Positions 5,498-10,348 of a stretch of DNA of 10,348 nucleotides are shown here, in pieces. This stretch comes from DATFGK01 sp046712825. GTDB lineage: Bacteria; Actinomycetota; AC-67. Below the pieces are notes generated by a model, which was not told the DNA's origin, ran no database searches, and saw only the letters and a program-made list of their open reading frames with translations. Each line of letters opens with the position of its first letter. Within the stretch, counting starts at the first letter, position 1. A program made the position numbers and the translations under genes. The stretch is taken from the NCBI GenBank assembly GCA_046712825.1, contig JBKKCR010000181.1, positions 1 through 10,348 on the forward strand, given 5' to 3'.

Positions 5498-5828
5498 CGA
5501 CTGCCTATTCATTGATCAACGTTCTGGTCCGCGCGTCTAGAGCCTCCCTTTCGAATGACGAAGAACACCGTGCGTCCTGCGTCGGGAGTTCTGGGGCGGC
5601 AGCGCCCCGGATGGGAGTCGGCGCGTCGCAGAATCAGGCGCGCTCCTCCCTTCTACTATCGACACTTCGTCCAAGGGAAAGAAGGCGCTAGATGAAGAAG
5701 ATCGCGATCCGGAATCGGGATGGTTGAATCGTCCTTCAGTATCGACCGAAACGACCCGGATCCTCCCATGACCTGGAAGGGCCGTGTCCGTTTGCCGTGA
5801 GAGGCGGAAGCCGACACCATATGCGCCT
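5498..5828. other. Divergent intergenic region between riboswitch leader and ilvG-like gene
   Basis: No convincing gene lies here. It must hold the promoter of the minus-strand riboswitch transcript; the likeliest site is the AT-richer patch at about 5506-5523, just upstream of the aptamer, but no clear -35/-10 pair is visible. A hairpin at 5591-5610 (GGGGCG/CGCCCC core, loop GCAG, extended to 8 bp with one wobble) is present. On the plus strand, TACTAT (5654-5659) is a possible -10 for the ilvG-like gene. An 11-codon frame with a GAAGG upstream (5692-5727) is too short to call. Confidence 0.5.
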
Positions 5829-7433
5829 ATGCCTCGGATCGAAGGACACGGCGGCGACCTGATCGCCGAAACGCTGCGAGCCCACTCGATCGACCGCATC
5901 TTCACCCTGTCGGGCGGCCATATCTTCCCGGTCTTCGACGGCCTCCACACGCGCGACATGCGCATCATCGACACCCGTCACGAGCAAGCCGCAGCGTTCG
6001 CCGCCGAGGCGCACGGCAAGCTGGCGCGCGTGCCCGGCGTTGCGGCGCTGACGGCCGGGCCCGGCGTGACCAACGGGATGAGCGCGATCACGTCGGCGCA
6101 TTTCAACGGCTCGCCGATGCTTGTGCTCGGCGGCCGCGCGCCCGAGCTGCGATGGGGGCAGGGGAGCCTGCAAGAGATGGACCACCTGCCGCTCGTCCGG
6201 ACGATCACGAAGTTCGCCGAGACGGTGTTCGAGCCCGGCGCGATCGCCGAGCGAACCGCAGCGGCGCTCGCGGCGGCCTCGCGGCCGCACCGCGGCCCGG
6301 CGTTCCTCGACTTCCCGATGGACGTTCTGTTCAGCCGCGCCGAGGCGGAGATCCCCGGCCCGGCTCCCTATCCCGTCACGATCGGGATGGACGACGACGC
6401 TGGGCGAGCCCTCGCGGCGGCCGAACGGCCGGTGTTGCTTATCGGGTCCGACGTGTGGGCCGGCGGCGCAGAGAAGGCCGCGCGGATGCTCGTCGAGTCG
6501 CAGCGCCTCCCCGCGTTCATGAACGGGATGGGGCGCGGCGTGCTGCCGGCCGATCACGAGCTGGCGTTCTCCAACGCGCGCGGTCACGCGTTCGGGCGCG
6601 CGGATCTGGTGATCGTCGCCGGGACGGCGCTCGACTTCCGGCTCGGCTTCGGGAACTTCGGGTCGGCCGGCGTGGTGCATCTAACCGACGACCCTGGAAC
6701 CGTCGCGAAGCACGTGTCGCTCGTCGCCGGCGTCGGAGGGCCGTTGACCCCGATCCTCGAGGCGCTCGCCGGCGCGCCGGCACGGGATCGTGAGGACTGG
6801 GTCGGCGAGCTTCGCGCGACCGAGACGTCCAAACGCGCCGCGTTCGAGGACGAGCTGCGGGACGATCGTGCGCCGCTTCACCCATCCCGCATCTACGGCG
6901 ATCTACGGCCGCGGCTGGCGCGGGACGGGATCGTGATCTGCGACGGCGGCGACTTCGCCTCGTACGCCGGGAAGTTCGTCGACGTGTTCGAGCCCGGCGG
7001 CTGGCTGGACCCCGGGCCGTACGGGTGTCTCGGCACGGCGCCGGGTTATGCGCTCGCCGCGGGCTTGTTGCATCCGGACCGGCAGGTCGTCGTGCTGCTC
7101 GGCGATGGTGCGGCGGGCTTCGGGATGGGGGACTGGGACACGCTGGTGCGCTTCGGCGTGAACGTGACGATGGTATGCGGGAACAACGGCATCTGGGGGC
7201 TCGAGAAGCACCCGATGCAGTTCGTCTACGGCTACGACGTGGCCGCCGAGCTCCGACCCGAGACGCGCTACGACGAAGTCATGACGGCGCTGGGCGGGCA
7301 CGGGGAACTGGTACGGACGCCGGACGAGTTGGGGCCGGCGTTGGATCGTGCGCTGCAGACGCCGGGCCCGAGCCTGGTGAACGTGCTGACCGATCCGTCG
7401 GTGGCGTACCCGCGTAGCTCCAACTTGGCCTAG
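5829..7433 (+). CDS. ilvG: IlvG-type acetolactate synthase-like ThDP-dependent enzyme, 534 aa
   Basis: A cytoplasmic thiamine-diphosphate enzyme of the acetolactate synthase fold. N-terminal PYR domain: IDRIFTLSGGHIFPVFDGL (21-39), then DTRHEQAAAF with the catalytic Glu52, and LTAGPGVTNGMSAI (74-87). The middle domain follows (about 185-310). In the C-terminal PP domain the ThDP/Mg motif starts GDGAAGFGMGDWDTL (425) and ends at NN (452-453), the classic GDG-x-NN spacing. The C-terminus (ELRPETRYDEV, ALGGHGELV, NVLTDPSVAYP, SNLA) matches, from memory, M. tuberculosis IlvG (Rv1820) almost word for word. Those proteins are annotated as acetolactate synthases (pyruvate to 2-acetolactate), but the exact reaction is poorly proven, and relatives include oxalyl-CoA decarboxylase and 2-hydroxyacyl-CoA lyase. 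The ATG at 5829 begins the homology but lacks a close SD; a GTG at 5784 with GGAAGG is the alternative. No regulatory subunit gene is adjacent. Confidence 0.93.
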   Translation: MPRIEGHGGDLIAETLRAHSIDRIFTLSGGHIFPVFDGLHTRDMRIIDTRHEQAAAFAAEAHGKLARVPGVAALTAGPGVTNGMSAITSAHFNGSPMLVLGGRAPELRWGQGSLQEMDHLPLVRTITKFAETVFEPGAIAERTAAALAAASRPHRGPAFLDFPMDVLFSRAEAEIPGPAPYPVTIGMDDDAGRALAAAERPVLLIGSDVWAGGAEKAARMLVESQRLPAFMNGMGRGVLPADHELAFSNARGHAFGRADLVIVAGTALDFRLGFGNFGSAGVVHLTDDPGTVAKHVSLVAGVGGPLTPILEALAGAPARDREDWVGELRATETSKRAAFEDELRDDRAPLHPSRIYGDLRPRLARDGIVICDGGDFASYAGKFVDVFEPGGWLDPGPYGCLGTAPGYALAAGLLHPDRQVVVLLGDGAAGFGMGDWDTLVRFGVNVTMVCGNNGIWGLEKHPMQFVYGYDVAAELRPETRYDEVMTALGGHGELVRTPDELGPALDRALQTPGPSLVNVLTDPSVAYPRSSNLA

Positions 7434-10348
7434 CCGAGAAGCTCCCGCGCTTTCGCCCGCTCGCGAACTGCACCCAGCCGCTCGAACGTATCCAATGCTC
7501 CGCGCAGGGGATCGGCCGCTTCCTCGCTGCCCCCGAGCGCGAGGAAGGTCTCCCCGAGCGCGAGCTCGGCCCGCGCGACATCCCACGAAGCGCTCACCCG
7601 CGTGAACCCTTCGATCGCGGACCGGAAGAGTTCGACTGCCCGCTCGAGGTTCCCCGAGTGCACCGCCAGCCGTCCTTCCATCACGTCCACCGCCGGCGGC
7701 AGCGCCTCGAACCCTCCTCGCTCCGCGTACGCCCGGAACTCGCGCGCTCGCTCCGGGATCTCTTCCCATCGTCCGGCTGCGGGTAGCGCCACGCACACAG
7801 CTTCGTAGTAGATCGAAAGTAGCGATCTCCACCGTGGCACCGTCGCGGCGGACTCAGCCATCGCCACCGCTCGCTCGATGTCGCCGCGACGGATGAGAAG
7901 CGGGACGAGCCAGGGACTCCATGCAACCAGATCCTTCTCGTCGTGCTCGGTCTCGAGGACGTGCAGGCTCGAGATGATCACGTCGGCGCCGGCGCTGTTC
8001 CCTTGGACCTCATGGATGAGCGCCGCCGCGGCGAATGCGCGCGACGCGAAGTACGGCGGCGTGGAGCGGCGTTCGCCGAGGAGGTCCTCCATGCGCCGGA
8101 AGTCCGCCATAGCCTCGTCCCATTCACCCAGGCGGAATCGCGCGAGCACGGTCCACGAGAGGACGTGGATCGCGACACCGGGCGCGTCCGATTCGGTCAC
8201 GGCGATGCGTTCGTCGTTCGACGTCGCCGCGTCCCTGAATCGACCCATGACGAAGTCGACCCATGCCACCATCGCGTGGATGTCGCCAACCTCCCACGGA
8301 TCGCCGAGCTCAGAAGTCAGCTGCAGCCGGCGACGATGGATCTCGGCGGCTTCGCGATAGAGGCCCTGCATCATCGGCGCCGATCCTGCTCCGTCCAGCG
8401 CAGCGGATTCGAGCCAGGCGTTCCCGAGCCGGCGCGCCATGTCCGCCGCTCGCAGTCCGTCGGCCTTCGCGGCGGAGTAGTCCTCGTCGTCCTCTGGTGG
8501 GAACGCGTACGGCCAGAAAGACTTGACGATCAGGATACGGATCAGCTCCGGGGATTCCTCGTCGAGATGCGACGCGGCTTCCGTCCCGATGTCGAGGTAC
8601 TTGCGAACGTCTTGCTCGGGGGTCACTCGCGTCATGGATCCGGGGTATCGCAACGGTGTCTCCAGCGCCCAGGCACAGAACTCCGCGATGAGGCGATGGT
8701 CGTCGGGAGCCGCGGCCACCACCTCGTCGACGGCTTGGCAGAGCGTCCGCCACGCGTCCTCTCCCCGATAGTGGTACTGGTACGCGAGTCCGAGCAGCTC
8801 GAGCGCTTCCGCGCGCTCCAGACCGCCGGCCGCGAGCGCGAGGGCTTCCTCGGCGTAGCGTTGGCTCCGGTCGATCACGAATCGATCCTTCGCGACATCC
8901 GAAGCGAGGAGAAGGTAACGCACGGCTTTCGCGCGAAGCGGCTCCGCGTCGACCGCGGCGAGTCGAGCGGCTCCCTTGACCGCCTCCGCGAAGTGGTAGG
9001 CGAGGAGCTCCGCGAACTCGCGGCGTCGTTCGCCGGCGGTTTCCTCCAGCCACACGGCAACCGTGGCATGCGCTGTCGCGCGATCGCGCTTCGGCAGGCT
9101 CTCGTACGACACGTCGCGCGTCAGGACGTGCTTGAAGATGTACTCGCGGTCTCCGCCGATCGATGACGACAGCCGAGCGCGGATCAGCTCGCGGGACTCC
9201 AGGGCGTCCAGCACCTCGTCGATGTCCCCGACCTCTTCGCCCACGAGCCTGCGCAGTGGCCCGGTCCAGAAGATACGACCGACGACCGCTGCGCTCTGGG
9301 CCACGCGTTTCTCCTGCGGCGACAACAGATCGATGCGAGCGGCGAGGACGCCCTGGACCGTGTCGGGGATGACGACCTCGCCGCACTCGGCGGTGCCCTT
9401 CCAGCGACCTTCGTCGTGGACGATCATCCCTTCGTCGATCAGGTGCCGGACGATCTCCTCGAGGAAGAACGGGTTTCCCTCCGCCCGTTCGAGGATGCGC
9501 TCGTTCACATCGCGCGGGAGATCCTCTACCGACAGCAGGAATTCGATGAGGCGGCCCGATTCGTCGAGCGACAAGGGGTCCAAGAAGATCGACGAGAAGT
9601 TCCGCCGTCCGCCGCCCCACGCGGGCCGCCGCTCCGTGAGCTCCGGCCGCGCCGGACAGATCAGCAGGACCGGTCCTTGCATCCGGTCGGCGAGCTCCTC
9701 GAGGAGATCCAGCAGCGCCGAGTCTGCCCAATGGATGTCCTCGATCAACGCAACGACCGGGCGATCCTGGGCCAGTCCCGAGAACAGCGAGCGCCAGGCG
9801 GAGTGCGTCTCGACCCGGACCTGACGCGGCGACAGGTCGCGGAACGCGACGGCGGGGTCCTCGACGCCGACCGTGTACGCAAGTGCGGCCGTCGCGCGGG
9901 CCGGCTCGGCGGCGACGTCCGGCGTGAGCAGCTCGCGCCCGAGCTTACGGATCTTCTCGACGACGAGGTCGGGTGGGTCGGTGTCGAGGACGCCGGCGAG
10001 GCCCTTGAGGATCTCGGCCAGCGGCCAGTACGTGACGCCCTCGCCGTAAGGGAGGCAGCGCCCGGAGACGATCAGAGGAGCTTGCTCGCCGGACTCGATC
10101 CCCTGGAGGAACTCCGACGTAAGGCGGCTCTTCCCGACACCGGCGTCGCCGTAGACCGTTGCGAGGTGCGGCCGCTTCTCGTCGGCGACGCGCTTGAACA
10201 AGGATGTGAGCAGCTCCATCTCAGAGCCCCGACCAACGAGCGGCGCGCGCAGCCCCGGGATACCGCGCTCGGCGGCCAGCCGTTGCTCGCCGGTCAAGCG
10301 GAGCGCGCGGACGGCGTGACCCTTGCCTTTCAATGCGAGGGGTCCGAC
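7430..10348 (-). CDS. Cyclase-type AAA/STAND ATPase with TPR repeats (5' end beyond window)
   Basis: 972 residues are visible; the frame is open to the window edge, so the gene starts outside. The first residues (VGPLALKGKGHAVRALRL) look like the last strands of a class III adenylate/guanylate cyclase domain (LKGKxxPVxAxRL). They lead into ERGIPGLRAPLVGRGSEMEL, the usual linker into the ATPase. Then follow Walker A GDAGVGKS (10150-10127), Walker B VVALIEDIHWAD (about 9760-9725), an EGNPFFLEE motif (about 9490-9460) and a winged-helix region. The C-terminal half is helical and TPR-like, ending RERAKARELLG. In actinobacteria such cyclase-ATPase-TPR proteins are common multidomain signal proteins. 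A TTG at 10333 could be taken as a start but would cut the conserved segment and has no SD. It overlaps the convergent ilvG-like gene by 4 nt. There is no HTH at the C-terminus, which separates it from LAL proteins. Confidence 0.93.
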   Translation of the reverse strand, partial: VGPLALKGKGHAVRALRLTGEQRLAAERGIPGLRAPLVGRGSEMELLTSLFKRVADEKRPHLATVYGDAGVGKSRLTSEFLQGIESGEQAPLIVSGRCLPYGEGVTYWPLAEILKGLAGVLDTDPPDLVVEKIRKLGRELLTPDVAAEPARATAALAYTVGVEDPAVAFRDLSPRQVRVETHSAWRSLFSGLAQDRPVVALIEDIHWADSALLDLLEELADRMQGPVLLICPARPELTERRPAWGGGRRNFSSIFLDPLSLDESGRLIEFLLSVEDLPRDVNERILERAEGNPFFLEEIVRHLIDEGMIVHDEGRWKGTAECGEVVIPDTVQGVLAARIDLLSPQEKRVAQSAAVVGRIFWTGPLRRLVGEEVGDIDEVLDALESRELIRARLSSSIGGDREYIFKHVLTRDVSYESLPKRDRATAHATVAVWLEETAGERRREFAELLAYHFAEAVKGAARLAAVDAEPLRAKAVRYLLLASDVAKDRFVIDRSQRYAEEALALAAGGLERAEALELLGLAYQYHYRGEDAWRTLCQAVDEVVAAAPDDHRLIAEFCAWALETPLRYPGSMTRVTPEQDVRKYLDIGTEAASHLDEESPELIRILIVKSFWPYAFPPEDDEDYSAAKADGLRAADMARRLGNAWLESAALDGAGSAPMMQGLYREAAEIHRRRLQLTSELGDPWEVGDIHAMVAWVDFVMGRFRDAATSNDERIAVTESDAPGVAIHVLSWTVLARFRLGEWDEAMADFRRMEDLLGERRSTPPYFASRAFAAAALIHEVQGNSAGADVIISSLHVLETEHDEKDLVAWSPWLVPLLIRRGDIERAVAMAESAATVPRWRSLLSIYYEAVCVALPAAGRWEEIPERAREFRAYAERGGFEALPPAVDVMEGRLAVHSGNLERAVELFRSAIEGFTRVSASWDVARAELALGETFLALGGSEEAADPLRGALDTFERLGAVRERAKARELLG

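Noticed and set aside
5692..5727. 11-codon frame (MKKIAIRNRDG) with GAAGG upstream, ahead of the ilvG-like gene: a possible attenuation leader peptide.
   Set aside because: Only two Ile and no Val/Leu run, no terminator/antiterminator pair after it, and 100 nt of unrelated sequence before the gene.
7430..7433. 4-nt overlap of convergent stop codons with no room for a terminator.
   Set aside because: Common in compact genomes; no sign of special regulation seen.
7943..9166. Plus-strand frame of 407 codons opposite the cyclase-type ATPase.
   Set aside because: Translation looks like antisense of a high-GC gene, with no start signal or family features.

Overview
The window is high-GC, gene-dense bacterial DNA. 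A BldC-type MerR-like regulator, a LuxR-family LAL regulator, an IlvG-type ThDP enzyme very like the mycobacterial protein and a cyclase-type ATPase/TPR protein all point to an Actinomycetota genome. The lineage within the phylum cannot be fixed by eye; the poor match to textbook promoters and the terminator-like hairpins without U-tracts fit that phylum. No IS element, CRISPR array, tRNA, rRNA or phage gene is visible.

Layout. Positions 1-720, read on the minus strand: the BldC-like gene (366-569), a strong hairpin (288-319), a possible 33-codon small gene with an exceptionally complete Shine-Dalgarno sequence (161-262), and the first 30 codons of a secreted protein (1-90, cut by the window edge). 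Positions 720-3608 (minus) hold the LAL regulator. Divergent from it are a DUF3052-like protein (3730-4137, possibly leaderless) and a small zinc-ribbon protein (4240-4578). Convergent to these is a secreted CAP/SCP-domain protein (4656-5306, minus).

The best find is the roughly 190-nt leader of the CAP gene. It contains a clear class I cyclic di-GMP (GEMM) riboswitch aptamer (5406-5497), a compound hairpin expression platform (5336-5393), and a perfect 9-bp hairpin that presents the ribosome binding site in its loop (5307-5334). The platform repeats a piece of the aptamer core and carries a segment complementary to another conserved aptamer segment, so a concrete switching model can be proposed.

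On the right, an IlvG-type acetolactate-synthase-like enzyme (5829-7433, plus) converges with a 4-nt overlap on a large minus-strand gene (7430 to beyond 10348). That gene runs off the window. Its first visible residues look like the end of a class III nucleotide cyclase domain, followed by a STAND/AAA ATPase and TPR-like repeats.

The genes do not form one pathway. The common theme is signalling: two large signal-transducing ATPases, a developmental-type regulator, a second-messenger riboswitch and a probable cyclase.
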